Shown piece after piece: positions 17,919-27,152 of a stretch of 64,000 nt of DNA; positions within the stretch are counted from its first letter, which is position 1; each line of letters starts with the position of its first letter. The notes below the pieces were generated by a model that saw only the letters and a list, made by a program, of their open reading frames with translations, was not told the DNA's origin and searched no databases. The translations under genes and the position numbers were made by a program. The stretch is taken from contig NZ_JARXYJ010000001.1 in NCBI RefSeq assembly GCF_029894425.1, forward strand, positions 6,902,501 through 6,966,500, in the 5' to 3' direction. Source of the DNA: Streptomyces sp. SAI-127 (GTDB lineage: Bacteria; Actinomycetota; Actinomycetes; Streptomycetales; Streptomycetaceae).

Positions 17919-18704
17919 TCAGTCCTTCAGCTGGAGGACGTCGGCCACGGAGCTTCGGCGGCTCGCGGGCAGGGACACCGCGGTGTCGCCCGCTATCGCG
18001 CCGTCGAACAGACTGATGACCCGGTCGGCGGCGCTGGCGACGCGGGCGTCATGCGTCACCAGGAGGATCGTGCGGCCCTGCTCGTGGACACGGGTGAGCA
18101 GCCGCAGTACGTCGCGGGTGTTGCGGCTGTCCAGGTTGCCGGTGGGCTCGTCGGCGAGCAGCAGGTCGGGGTCGTTGACCAGGGCTCGGGCCAGAGCGAC
18201 CCGTTGCTGCTCGCCGCCCGACAGCTCGGCGGGGGTGCTGCGGGCCTTGGACTCGAGTCCGAGCTCGGCGAGCAGTTCCTCGCGGCGCGCGCGGGCCTGC
18301 CGGGGCGGGACGCCGACCAGCAGCGCGGGCAGCTCGACGTTGTCGGCGACGGTCATGTTCGAGATCAGGTTGAAGAACTGGAAGACGACGCCGATCGATC
18401 GCCGGCGGAGCATGGCCCAGCGCGCCTCGGACAGGCCGTCGACCCGTCGGCCGTCCAGCCAGATCTGACCGCCGTCGGGCCGGTCCAGACCGCCGAGCAG
18501 ATGCAGCAGGGTCGACTTGCCGGCGCCCGAGGGCCCGCTGACGGCGACGAACTCCCCCCGCCGTACCTCCAGGTCCACGTGGTGGATCGCCGACGTGGCG
18601 GCGGCTCCCGTGCGGTGGACCTTGACCAGATCCTTGGCCCACACCATGGCGCTCGCCGGGGGCGTGGCCGGGGCAGTGGCCGGGGACGGCTCGGAGCGTC
18701 TCAC
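17919..18704 (-). CDS. ABC transporter ATP-binding protein (LolD/MacB type)
   Basis: 261 residues with Walker A GPSGAGKS (57-64), signature LSGGEQQR, Walker B LLLADEP and the H-loop LVTHD. VVFQFFNLI is typical of the LolD/MacB subgroup that pairs with FtsX-like permeases. The GTG start overlaps the padR stop in GTGA, so translation is coupled; starts further upstream would run back into padR. Its partner is the permease immediately downstream. Confidence 0.93.
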   Translation of the reverse strand: MRRSEPSPATAPATPPASAMVWAKDLVKVHRTGAAATSAIHHVDLEVRRGEFVAVSGPSGAGKSTLLHLLGGLDRPDGGQIWLDGRRVDGLSEARWAMLRRRSIGVVFQFFNLISNMTVADNVELPALLVGVPPRQARARREELLAELGLESKARSTPAELSGGEQQRVALARALVNDPDLLLADEPTGNLDSRNTRDVLRLLTRVHEQGRTILLVTHDARVASAADRVISLFDGAIAGDTAVSLPASRRSSVADVLQLKD

Positions 18705-19207
18705 TCCAATTCCTCCTGACACCGCTCGAGCCAGTCGAGATCGGCCTGCAGGTGCAGCATGGCGCCTTCGATGAGCAGTTGAGCGACTCTGTTGTCCCGG
18801 TCCTCGGCGGCAGCCAGCCGCGACAGACCGCGCATGAGGTTCAGATAGTGCCGGCGCTGCTCGTTGATCAGCGCCAGGCGGTCGGCCGCACCCGTGGCCG
18901 GGGCGAGGACGAGCTTCATGAAGAACTCGTCGCGGACCCGCGGCCCTTCGGTCGGCTCCGCGACCCACCGCACGAGCGCGTCACGGCCCGACTCGGTGAT
19001 CTCGTAGACCCGCTTGTTCGGCCGGCTCGACTGACTGACGTCCTGACCCCTGATCAGTCCGTTTTGTTCGAGCCGCCCCAGTGTGACGTAGATTTGGCCG
19101 ATGTTCGGCTGAGGGTACGCTGCGCCGAAGGTCTGTTCAAGGGCCAGCTTGAGCTCGTAGCCATGTGCGGGTTCCTTCGCGAGCAACGCCAGCAGGGAGA
19201 GCCGCAC
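18701..19207 (-). CDS. PadR family transcriptional regulator
   Basis: A 168-residue PadR protein: winged helix SLLALLAKEPAHGYELKLALEQTFG...IYVTLGRLEQNGLI, then a C-terminal helical dimer domain with FFMKLVLAP. The GTG start at 19207 has GGAGGAG at good spacing. It heads the operon with the ABC exporter, as PadR regulators often control adjacent efflux pumps. The motif TATACATAAC lies in the divergent spacer (19298-19307) and recurs before the GH13 gene (20910-20919), making it a candidate operator. Confidence 0.92.
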   Translation of the reverse strand: MRLSLLALLAKEPAHGYELKLALEQTFGAAYPQPNIGQIYVTLGRLEQNGLIRGQDVSQSSRPNKRVYEITESGRDALVRWVAEPTEGPRVRDEFFMKLVLAPATGAADRLALINEQRRHYLNLMRGLSRLAAAEDRDNRVAQLLIEGAMLHLQADLDWLERCQEELE

Positions 19208-19295
19208 GATCCCGTCTCCTCCCCACTCGCCGATGCCCGGACCGGACCGGCGTCCGTCCGCTGATCTCGTCCCTAGTCTTCCACCGTGAGCGCCG

Positions 19296-19308
19296 GGTAT
19301 ACATAACC
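19296..19308. promoter_or_regulatory. Candidate PadR operator, site 1
   Basis: GGTATACATAACC is an AT-rich, nearly palindromic island in GC-rich DNA, in the spacer between padR and the first binding-protein gene. Its 10-bp core TATACATAAC recurs exactly at 20910-20919. PadR operators are typically built from ATAC/GTAT-like half-sites. Confidence 0.45.
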
Positions 19309-19373
19309 AGCAAGCAGCGGCTGCGGTGCTCTTTCCGCAAACGTGCCGTGGCTCTGCCCGAGAAGAGGAAGCG

Positions 19374-20654
19374 ATGCGACGAGGCATGCGCTGGATCAGG
19401 GTCGTCTGCGCGGTGGCGGTCGGCGCACTGCTGCTCTCCGGGTGCGGCCTGGGCGCCACCCCCACCGACACCGCCGGCACCGAGGGTGTCGGCCCGGTGA
19501 CGCTCGTCACGGGGCAGGATCTTACCGGCTATCTGCGGGGACGGCTCCAGGCATGGAACGCCGAGCACCCCGGCGAGAAGGCCACCCTGATCCAGCTGCC
19601 GTCGGCCGCCGACGACGTGCGCGCGCAGATGATCAGCAACCTCCAGGCCAAGAGCGACCGCTACGACGTGCTCAACCTGGACGTGGTGTGGACGGCCGAG
19701 TTCGCCGCATCGGGATGGATCACACCGCTGCCCGCCGGTCAGTTCCCGCTGGACAAGTTCCTCAAGCCCGTCGTGGGCACGGCCATGTACCAGGACAAGC
19801 TCTACGCGGTGCCGTACGTGACCAACGCCGGACTGCTGTATTACCGCAAGGACATCCTCGCCCGGGAGCACCTGGCGCCGCCGCGGACCTGGGCGGAGCT
19901 GCGCAGCATGGCCAAGACGGTCGCCCCCAGGTATGGGCTGAAGGGCTACGCCGGGCAGTTCAGCCCGTATGAGGGGCTCACCGTCAACTACGCGGAAGCC
20001 GTGCAGTCCGCCGGCGGACAGATCCTCACCGGCCGCAGGAGCCGGCCGGCCGTGGACTCACCGGCGGACCTGAAGGCCCTGCAGTTCCTGGTCGACGGGG
20101 TCAAGGAGGGCTGGATCCCGCAGGAGGCGCTGACCTTCGACGAGGAGGGCTCCCGCAAGGCCTTCCAGTCCGGGCGGTACCTCTTCATGCGGAACTGGCC
20201 GTACGCCTACGACCTGGCCGAGGCGAAGGGCTCCGAGGTGGCCGGCGACATCGGGGTCGAGGCACTGCCCGGCCCGGACGGTCCGGGAGCGGCGTCGCTC
20301 GGCGGTTCCAACCTCGCCGTCAGCAGCTACTCGCGGCACCAGAAGACCGCGCGCGAGCTCATCCAGTTCCTCACCAGCCTGGACAACGAGCGCCAGGTGC
20401 TGCTCAAGGGCTCGCTGCCACCGGTGTGGGCGCAGCTGTACACCGATCCCGCGCTGGTCAGACGGTTCCCCTATCTGCCGGTGCTGCGGCAGAGCATCCT
20501 GACCGCTCAGCCCCGCCCCGTCACGCCCGACTACGACCAGGTGAGCCTGGCCGTCGCGGCGACCGTGCACGACGCGATGGCGCTCCGGCAGTCGCCCCGG
20601 GCCGCGGCCGCACGCCTGCGGCAGGAGCTGTCCGCGATCGTCCGCAGTCCCTGA
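19374..20654 (+). CDS. ABC transporter solute-binding lipoprotein (sugar type), first copy
   Basis: A 426-residue family 1 (MalE-like) binding protein. The signal has a lipobox LLLSGC with Cys at about residue 24. The fold is recognisable from YDVLNLDVVWTAEFAASGWI, YAVPYVTNAGLLYYRKDIL and FMRNWPYAYDL. It should capture an oligosaccharide at the membrane surface. It has no permease of its own next to it and precedes the GH13 gene. It resembles the second binding protein (22825-24144) throughout, suggesting an old duplication. ATG 19374 has GAGGAAG upstream. Confidence 0.88.
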   Translation: MRRGMRWIRVVCAVAVGALLLSGCGLGATPTDTAGTEGVGPVTLVTGQDLTGYLRGRLQAWNAEHPGEKATLIQLPSAADDVRAQMISNLQAKSDRYDVLNLDVVWTAEFAASGWITPLPAGQFPLDKFLKPVVGTAMYQDKLYAVPYVTNAGLLYYRKDILAREHLAPPRTWAELRSMAKTVAPRYGLKGYAGQFSPYEGLTVNYAEAVQSAGGQILTGRRSRPAVDSPADLKALQFLVDGVKEGWIPQEALTFDEEGSRKAFQSGRYLFMRNWPYAYDLAEAKGSEVAGDIGVEALPGPDGPGAASLGGSNLAVSSYSRHQKTARELIQFLTSLDNERQVLLKGSLPPVWAQLYTDPALVRRFPYLPVLRQSILTAQPRPVTPDYDQVSLAVAATVHDAMALRQSPRAAAARLRQELSAIVRSP

Positions 20655-21043
20655 GGCAGCGCGGTTCCCCAGCGGCCGCTCCGCCCGGCGGCATGTCTTT
20701 CCCGTGGACGGAACGCGCCGCGTCGTGTGCCCGTCTCCCAGTGAGGGACGTGTCCCGTGTCGAGCCCGCCATTGAGGGACCTGCCGTGTCGTGGGCCGCT
20801 CCGCCGATCCGTGCCCGGCCGCCGAGTGGCCCGCTGCCCCGGCTCCCGGACCTGGTTCGTTTTCCTTTCGGAAAGACTCCGTTTTCGCCGTTGACACATA
20901 CTTGCGCGCTATACATAACATGCATGCATCTCAGTGGCCGCGCGTCACACGTCGATGAACGGCGATCCCGCAGCGGCACACTCGCCCCTTCTCGCAGCGG
21001 ACCTGTCGGCGCACGCCCTCATGACGGGTCAGGACGGTGACGG
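20655..21043 (+). promoter_or_regulatory. GH13 operon promoter region with PadR-like motif
   Basis: This 389-bp spacer holds TTGACA (20891-20896) followed after 17 nt by CATAAC (20914-20919), a likely promoter. The -10 part is embedded in TATACATAAC (20910-20919), identical to the motif before padR. The palindrome ATGCATGCAT (20920-20929) directly follows. No gene was seen in the remainder. Confidence 0.55.
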
Positions 21044-22774
21044 ATGATCAGCGCCTCGGTGGACGACGACCCGTCCCGGCACTCGCCGGGGGCCCGACCG
21101 GTCCCCGCTCCCCGCTCCGCCCCGACACCGGCGGACTCCGCCGGCTGGTGGCGGGACGCGGTGATCTACCAGGTCTATGTGCGCAGCTTCCTGGACAGCA
21201 CCGGAGACGGCATCGGAGACCTCGCGGGCGTCGGCGCCGGACTGCCCTACCTCAAACGGCTGGGCGTCGACGGGATATGGCTGACCCCGTTCTACCCCTC
21301 GCCCCAGCACGACCACGGCTACGACGTCGCCGACTACCACGACGTGGACCCGGTCTACGGCGACCTGGACGCCTTCGACCGCCTGGTGCGCGACGCACAC
21401 CGACTGGGCCTGAAGTGCCTGGTCGACATCGTCCCCAACCACTGCTCCAGCCGGCACCCGCTCTTCCTCCAGGCACTCGCCGAAGGCCCCGGCGGGCCGA
21501 CCCGCGCGATGTTCCACTTCGCATCCGGCCGCGGCGACGACGGCGCACTGCCGCCCAACAACTGGCACGCCATGTTCGGCGGACCCGCCTGGACGCGCGT
21601 CACCGAGCCCGACGGCACGCCCGGTGAGTGGTATCTGCACATGTTCACGCCCGAGCAGCCGGACTGGAACTGGCGCGAGCCGACCGTACGGGGCAACTTC
21701 GAGCAGACCCTGCGCTTCTGGCTGGACCGTGGCGTGGACGGCTTCCGTATCGACGTGGCGGCAGGGCTGTTCAAGCACCCCGACCTACCGGACTCCGCCG
21801 ACCCGGAGGCCGACGAGCGCACCCGGGACTCCGTCAACCCACTGGCGTGGAACCAGCCCGAGATCCACGAGGTCTGGCGGGACTGGCGCACCATCTGCGA
21901 CGCATACGCCGCACAGGACGGCCACGACCGGCTGCTCGTCGGCGAGGTCTCCGTGCCGACAGCCGCCGAACAGGCCACATACGTGCGTCCGGACGAACTC
22001 CACCAGGCCTTCTTCTTCCACCTGCTGAACGCGCCCTGGGCCGCTGCGGCTTTCCAGAGCGTCATCACCGACGCACTGCGCGACATCGCGGCCACCGGGT
22101 CGACCATCACCTGGGTCCTCAACAACCACGACCAGGTCAGGGCCGTGACGCGCTACGCGGCTCCCACGCCCTCGCAGGACGCCGACCTGCCCGACCCGGG
22201 CGGCGCCCGAGCCCGCGCCGCCGCCCTGCTGATGCTCGCCCTGCCCGGCGCGGCGTACGTCTACCAGGGCGAGGAACTGGGCCTGCCCGAGGTTCTCGAC
22301 CTGCCCGACGAGGCGCTGACCGACCCGATCTTCCGCCGCACGGGCAGCCGGTCGCGGGTCCGCGACGGCTGCCGCGTCCCGCTGCCCTGGTCGGGCCAGG
22401 CGTCCCCGTTCGGCTTCACCGCCGGTGACGCCCCCGGCCGGCCCTGGCTGCCCCAGCCGGAGTGGTTCGCCAACCACACCACCGAGCGCGCGATCGCCGA
22501 CACCGACTCCTTCTGGCACCTCTACCACGAGGCGCTCCACCTGCGCCGCAACCTTCCCCAGCTCGGAGAGGGCCCGCTGCGCTGGCTGGACTCCCCGCCC
22601 GACGTCCTGGCCTTCGTCCGCGGGGACGGCCTCGTCTGCGCGGTCAACTTCGGTGACCGCCAGGCACCGGCGCCGGTGACCGGCACCCCTTTGCTGACCA
22701 GCCGTCCCTGCCCGCCCGGCGTCCTGCCGGGCAACACCGCGGCCTGGTGGATCTGCGAACACTGCACCGCCTAG
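21044..22774 (+). CDS. GH13 alpha-glucosidase (alpha-amylase family)
   Basis: 576 residues with the GH13 catalytic barrel: GIGDLAGVGAGLPYLKRLGVDGIWLTPFYPSPQHDHGYDVADY, then region II GFRIDVAA (nucleophile Asp), region III LLVGEVS (acid/base Glu) and region IV NNHDQVR (stabiliser Asp). There is no signal peptide, so it probably hydrolyses imported maltose- or isomaltose-type oligosaccharides inside the cell. It lies between two sugar-binding protein genes and before two permeases, forming an uptake and cleavage unit. Confidence 0.93.
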   Translation: MISASVDDDPSRHSPGARPVPAPRSAPTPADSAGWWRDAVIYQVYVRSFLDSTGDGIGDLAGVGAGLPYLKRLGVDGIWLTPFYPSPQHDHGYDVADYHDVDPVYGDLDAFDRLVRDAHRLGLKCLVDIVPNHCSSRHPLFLQALAEGPGGPTRAMFHFASGRGDDGALPPNNWHAMFGGPAWTRVTEPDGTPGEWYLHMFTPEQPDWNWREPTVRGNFEQTLRFWLDRGVDGFRIDVAAGLFKHPDLPDSADPEADERTRDSVNPLAWNQPEIHEVWRDWRTICDAYAAQDGHDRLLVGEVSVPTAAEQATYVRPDELHQAFFFHLLNAPWAAAAFQSVITDALRDIAATGSTITWVLNNHDQVRAVTRYAAPTPSQDADLPDPGGARARAAALLMLALPGAAYVYQGEELGLPEVLDLPDEALTDPIFRRTGSRSRVRDGCRVPLPWSGQASPFGFTAGDAPGRPWLPQPEWFANHTTERAIADTDSFWHLYHEALHLRRNLPQLGEGPLRWLDSPPDVLAFVRGDGLVCAVNFGDRQAPAPVTGTPLLTSRPCPPGVLPGNTAAWWICEHCTA

Positions 22775-22824
22775 CACCACAACTCCCGCACCACAGACTC
22801 CCGACGCATGAGAGGCAGTACCCC

Positions 22825-24144
22825 ATGCCCACGTTCCCCCGCGGCGCGATCACCGCCGTAGGCTGCGCCGTCCTGCTGGCCTCCCTCACCGCCTGCGGAT
22901 CCAGCAGCAGCGCGAAGCCGATCAGCGCCCCGGTCGGCCCCGCCAGCGGCACCATCACCTGGTACGCCAACCAGTTCGGGCCGACCAGCACCGATGTCCG
23001 CAAGACCCTGATAGCGGCCTTCGAGAAGGCCAACCCGAAGATCAAGGTCAAGCTGGAGCAGGCGCCGAGCGACAGCGACGCCTACCGCTCCACCCTGACC
23101 ACGCAGATCTCCGGCGGCTCCAGCAGCTTCGACGTCTACAACGGCGACGTGGTCTGGCCCGCGCAGTTCGGCAAGGCCGGCCTGGCGGAACCGCTCAGCG
23201 GAAAGCTGCCGAGCAGCTACTGGAAGACGTTCTCGCCCGGTCTGGTGGACGGCCTCACCTACAAGGGGAAGATCATGGCCGCCCCCCTGTTCACCGACAA
23301 CGCCTTCCTCTACTACCGCAAGGACCTGCTCGCCAAGGCCCACCTGCCGGTTCCCACCACCTGGGAGCAGGTCCAGAGCGACGCGCAGAAGCTGCAGAAG
23401 GCGGGCCTGGTCAAGTACGGGTACTCCGCCCAGTGGGACTCCTACGAGGGGCTGACCTGTGACTATTCGGAGTTCGCGGCCGATGCCGGGGGCAGCATCG
23501 TCAACACCGCGGGCACCAAGTCCGAGATCGATTCGGCGGCCTCGCAGAAGGCGCTGACGTACATGCGTGGTCTGATCACCAGCGGCGTCGCACCGCGGGC
23601 CATCACCACCTTCCAGGAACAGCAGTCGGAGCAGCTCTTCACCAGCGGCCAGTCCGCGTTCCTGCGCAACTGGACCTACGCCTACTCCGACGCCAACTCC
23701 CCGGCGGCCTCGAAGGTGGCCGGCAAGATCGGTATCGCCAACCTGCCCACCTTCGCGGGCCGGAGCGGCCACGGATACTCGGTCACCGGCGGCTGGAACC
23801 TGTACGTCAACCCGCACACCAAGCACCTCGGGGCCGACCTCGCGTTCGTGAAGTGGATCACCAGCCCCGCCGCGCAGAAGATCATGGCGCTGAAGGGCGG
23901 CGAGATCCCCACCGTCAGCAGCGTCCTGCAGGATCCCGGCGTGCAGGCGGCCAACCCCGCCTTCCGGGTCGCCGCGTCCAACAAGCTCATCTCCCGGCCC
24001 TCCCAGGTCGCCGCGTACTCGCAGGTGAGCCAGGGCGTCTACGGCAACGTCAATGCCGCGCTGTCCGGCTCCACCTCACCGAAGAGCGCCCTCGGCGCCG
24101 CGAACAAGACCATCAGTGCGGCGGTCTCCAACAACGGGCTGTGA
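22825..24144 (+). CDS. ABC transporter solute-binding lipoprotein (sugar type), second copy
   Basis: 439 residues with lipobox SLTAC (Cys at about residue 25) and a MalE-type fold: ITWYANQFGPTSTDVRKTLIAAFEKANP, FDVYNGDVVWPAQFGKAGLAEPL, FLYYRKDLLAKAHLP and FLRNWTYAYSD. It is followed directly by the two permease genes and is their likely partner. A strong hairpin (24153-24196) after it may keep its transcript more abundant than the permease part. An ATPase gene is absent; streptomycete sugar importers commonly share the ATPase MsiK. Confidence 0.9.
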   Translation: MPTFPRGAITAVGCAVLLASLTACGSSSSAKPISAPVGPASGTITWYANQFGPTSTDVRKTLIAAFEKANPKIKVKLEQAPSDSDAYRSTLTTQISGGSSSFDVYNGDVVWPAQFGKAGLAEPLSGKLPSSYWKTFSPGLVDGLTYKGKIMAAPLFTDNAFLYYRKDLLAKAHLPVPTTWEQVQSDAQKLQKAGLVKYGYSAQWDSYEGLTCDYSEFAADAGGSIVNTAGTKSEIDSAASQKALTYMRGLITSGVAPRAITTFQEQQSEQLFTSGQSAFLRNWTYAYSDANSPAASKVAGKIGIANLPTFAGRSGHGYSVTGGWNLYVNPHTKHLGADLAFVKWITSPAAQKIMALKGGEIPTVSSVLQDPGVQAANPAFRVAASNKLISRPSQVAAYSQVSQGVYGNVNAALSGSTSPKSALGAANKTISAAVSNNGL

Positions 24145-24152
24145 CCCGAACC

Positions 24153-24196
24153 CCGCCGCGGGCCCGGTCCGCCCCCCGTGCCCGGGCCCGCGGCGG
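24153..24196 (+). terminator. Strong hairpin between binding-protein and permease genes
   Basis: A 15-bp perfect GC stem (24153-24167 with 24182-24196) surrounds a 14-nt C-rich loop. It has no T-run. Its position between the binding-protein gene and the first permease gene suggests partial termination or 3' end protection, which raises binding protein over permease. Confidence 0.65.
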
Positions 24197-24237
24197 CCTC
24201 CCACCGACCTCGCCAACCGTGCATCGGAGACAAGCCC

Positions 24238-25230
24238 GTGACTACTCATCAGGTTGACGTGCGCGCTCCCGTCACGTCGGCGCAGCCCACCGAGCACGGG
24301 AGCCGTCGGCACCGGCCTCGCGCCGGGTCCCCAAGGTCGCCACTGGAACGCCGTACCGCCCGCCTGGGCTGGCTGTTCGCCTCTCCCGCCCTGCTCGTGG
24401 TCGCCGCCGTGACCCTCTTCCCCATCGTCTTCTCCGTCGTGATGAGCTTCAGCAACGTCGACGTCACGGGCAACGGCTTCCAGCTGTCCGGGATCACCGG
24501 CCACAACTTCGCCGTCATCGCGGGCGCCGACCGGTGGCGCCATGCCCTGGCCTTCACCCTCGTCTACACCGTGGGCACGGTGATCGCCGAGGTGGTCCTG
24601 GGTACGCTCATCGCCCTGGTCCTGGAGCGGCTGAAGAGCGGCCGGGGCTGGATGATGGCTCTCCTGCTGCTGCCGTGGGCGATGATCACGGTGGTCTCCG
24701 CACAGCTGTGGGCCTACGTCTACAACGGCGTCTACGGCGTCCTGAACGCCCTGTTGGCCCCGCTCGCCGGCCACGACGTGACCGTACTCGGCACACCCGT
24801 TTCGGCCACGCTCGCCATGGCGGTGGCCGACATCTGGAAGACCACACCCTTCGTGGCCATCATCGTCCTGGCCGGACTGGTGATGCTGCCCAGCGATGTG
24901 ATCGAGGCGGCGCGCATCGACGGCGCGAACGGCTGGACCATCTTCTGGCGGGTGCGCCTTCCGCTGCTGCGCCCCACGCTGGCCATCGCCGTCATGTTCC
25001 GCGTCCTGCAGGCCTTCGGGCTCTTCGACCTTCCGTTCGTTCTCACCGGCGGCGGGCCCGGCACCTCCACCGAGTCGCTGGCCGTGCTCGGGTGGCGCGT
25101 GATGTTCCAGGACCTGAAGTTCGGGCCCGGCGCGGCCATCGCCACCAGCACCGCGGTCCTGGTTCTCATCGGCTGCCTGCTGTTCCTGAAAGTGTTCCGT
25201 TCCCAGGTCGGCCAGGAGGAGACCGCATGA
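24238..25230 (+). CDS. Sugar ABC transporter permease (MalF-like)
   Basis: 330 residues with six predicted membrane helices, starting at GTG 24238 with GGAGA upstream. The EAA loop is visible in VIEAARIDGANGWTIFWRVRLPLLRP. The N-terminal arginine-rich 40 residues are cytosolic. It forms a heterodimer with the next permease; the stop overlaps that gene's ATG in ATGA. Confidence 0.93.
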   Translation: MTTHQVDVRAPVTSAQPTEHGSRRHRPRAGSPRSPLERRTARLGWLFASPALLVVAAVTLFPIVFSVVMSFSNVDVTGNGFQLSGITGHNFAVIAGADRWRHALAFTLVYTVGTVIAEVVLGTLIALVLERLKSGRGWMMALLLLPWAMITVVSAQLWAYVYNGVYGVLNALLAPLAGHDVTVLGTPVSATLAMAVADIWKTTPFVAIIVLAGLVMLPSDVIEAARIDGANGWTIFWRVRLPLLRPTLAIAVMFRVLQAFGLFDLPFVLTGGGPGTSTESLAVLGWRVMFQDLKFGPGAAIATSTAVLVLIGCLLFLKVFRSQVGQEETA

Positions 25231-26075
25231 CCGCCACCGTCACCGCCACCGTCCGACCCCGCCTGCGGGGCGGCACCCAACTGGCCGCGCTCCTCGTCGC
25301 CCTGTTCGTGTGCGCGCCGCTGTACTGGCTGGTCGCCACGTCCTTCAAGAGCCTGAGGGACGTCGGCGCCGCGACACCGAGCGCCTTCCCGGCGCACCCC
25401 ACGCTCAGCAACTACCGGACCGCCTTCGGCACCTACCAGTTCGGCACGTACGTCCTCAACTCGGCCGTCGTCACCATCATCTCGACGCTGCTGGTGCTGG
25501 CGCTGGGTGTCTTCGCCGGGTACGCGCTCGCCCGCCTGCCCCTGCGCGGCAAGTCGGCGGTCATGACGTCGCTGTTGATGATCTCCCTGTTTCCCACCGT
25601 GGCCCTGGCCGCGCCCCTGTACCTGCTCATGCGCGACATCGGATGGCTCAACAGCTACCAGGGCCTCATCCTCGCCTACACCGCCCTGAACCTCCCCTTC
25701 GCCATCTGGATCCTGCGCAACTACTTCCTGGCGATCCCCAAGGAGATGGAGGAGGTCGCCTGGATGGACGGCGCCTCACCGATGCGGACGGTCGTCAGCG
25801 TGATCCTGCCCCAGGCCAAGCCGGGCCTGTTCACCGCCGGCGTCTTCACCTTCGTGGCCTGCTGGACCGAGTTCCTGCTCGCCCTCACCCTGGACAGCGA
25901 CAACCAGCACCGCACCATCCCGGTCGGCATGGCCCTGTTCGGCGGCCAGTACGTCACGCCGTACGGGACGATCTTCGCGGCCGCCACCGTGGCCATCCTC
26001 CCCATCGCCCTGATCGTCCTCGTCTTCCGCCGCGCCGTCGTCTCGGGGCTGACCGCGGGGGCCGTCAAGGGCTGA
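25227..26075 (+). CDS. Sugar ABC transporter permease (MalG-like)
   Basis: 282 residues, six predicted membrane helices, with EAA motif EEVAWMDGASPMRTVVSVILPQAKPG near residue 190. ATG in ATGA overlap with the first permease. Together with 22825-24144 and a distant ATPase it should import an alpha-glucoside that the cytosolic GH13 enzyme hydrolyses. It is the last gene of the block. Confidence 0.93.
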   Translation: MTATVTATVRPRLRGGTQLAALLVALFVCAPLYWLVATSFKSLRDVGAATPSAFPAHPTLSNYRTAFGTYQFGTYVLNSAVVTIISTLLVLALGVFAGYALARLPLRGKSAVMTSLLMISLFPTVALAAPLYLLMRDIGWLNSYQGLILAYTALNLPFAIWILRNYFLAIPKEMEEVAWMDGASPMRTVVSVILPQAKPGLFTAGVFTFVACWTEFLLALTLDSDNQHRTIPVGMALFGGQYVTPYGTIFAAATVAILPIALIVLVFRRAVVSGLTAGAVKG

Positions 26076-26209
26076 CGAGTGCCTGCCACACACCGGACGC
26101 CCTGCGGCTCGTCGAGGAGGTCGGCCCGTCGGTGCTGCGGGAGGCCGGGGTTCGGGCCCTGTCGCCGCCGGGCTGTCCGCCTCCGCGGCAGCCGGCGCAG
26201 GTTGACCCG

Positions 26210-26926
26210 TCAGTTCCCGGCCGTCCGCTCCAGTACCGACACCACCTGCTCCCGGACCACCTCGCGGGCCGCGGCGGGCAGCGCCCCGATCGTCGTACCG
26301 CTCAACACGTCGAGCACGCTGTCCGCGCCCGCGTCGCAGGGCACGCTCTCGCTCAGGAACTCGTAGCCGTCGCGGACGGCGACGCGCAGGACCGGGCGGT
26401 CGTCCGCGTGGACGGCCGTGGCGACGACCAGGGGCGGCGGACCACCCGGCGCCTCGGCCACCTTGTGGTAGCCGCTGACGAGCGGATCGCGCCAGTGCAG
26501 GCTCAGCAGCAGCGGCTTCTTGGCGAGCAGCTCGGCGAGGTCCACCTCGAACGGCCCCTCCGCCGCCAGCACCCGCGCGCGGGCGTCCAGGACGAGCGCC
26601 GCGGGCAGCAGACAGCGCAGGGTGCTGCCGACGATGTTCCCGCCGACCGTGGCGGCCCGGCGCACGGCCCCGGTGCCGATGCCCGACGCGGCCCGGTGCA
26701 GCACCTCCGGCACCCGCTCGTCGATCCGGTGCAGCAGAACCGCCGCCCCCAGCTCCCCGGCCCCCAGGACGTTCGCCTCCGGCACCTCGCGCAGCGACAC
26801 GGCCTGCTCGGGGAAGCCGTCGCGTTGCCACGCGGCCCACACCAGCGTGGCACCGCCGACGGGTATCGCCCCGTCGGTCAGACACTCCTGTGCCTCGGGC
26901 AGGGCCGTGGGCAGACGCAGCAGCAC
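26210..26926 (-). CDS. Lone FAD-binding domain protein of the molybdopterin dehydrogenase (CoxM-like) type
   Basis: 238 residues resembling the FAD-binding middle subunit of xanthine/CO dehydrogenases: PVGGATLVWAAWQRDG at the N-terminus and AVRRAATVGGNIVGST, the conserved FAD pyrophosphate-binding segment. The usual [2Fe-2S] and molybdopterin subunits are not adjacent, so its redox partner is unknown. GTG 26926 with GAAGGAAG just upstream is a better start than 26965. It is convergent with the sugar permeases. Confidence 0.75.
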   Translation of the reverse strand: MLLRLPTALPEAQECLTDGAIPVGGATLVWAAWQRDGFPEQAVSLREVPEANVLGAGELGAAVLLHRIDERVPEVLHRAASGIGTGAVRRAATVGGNIVGSTLRCLLPAALVLDARARVLAAEGPFEVDLAELLAKKPLLLSLHWRDPLVSGYHKVAEAPGGPPPLVVATAVHADDRPVLRVAVRDGYEFLSESVPCDAGADSVLDVLSGTTIGALPAAAREVVREQVVSVLERTAGN

Positions 26927-27152
26927 GGTCTTCCTTCTTCGAACAGTCGCGGACTTCGAACGCACATGGCAGTGAGCGCATTCTTTCCGGGGGCGCGGGG
27001 GAGCATGCAGGGCTCACCGCTGCATTCAGGGCGCCCTGACCGTCGAAAAGCCCTACGGCGTTGTCAGTGCACCGTCGTACCCTTGAACCGCGAGGCCGCC
27101 TTCCACTGCGCGGCCGTGACGAGGAGGAACCGCAGGCGTTGAGCGCCGGCCC

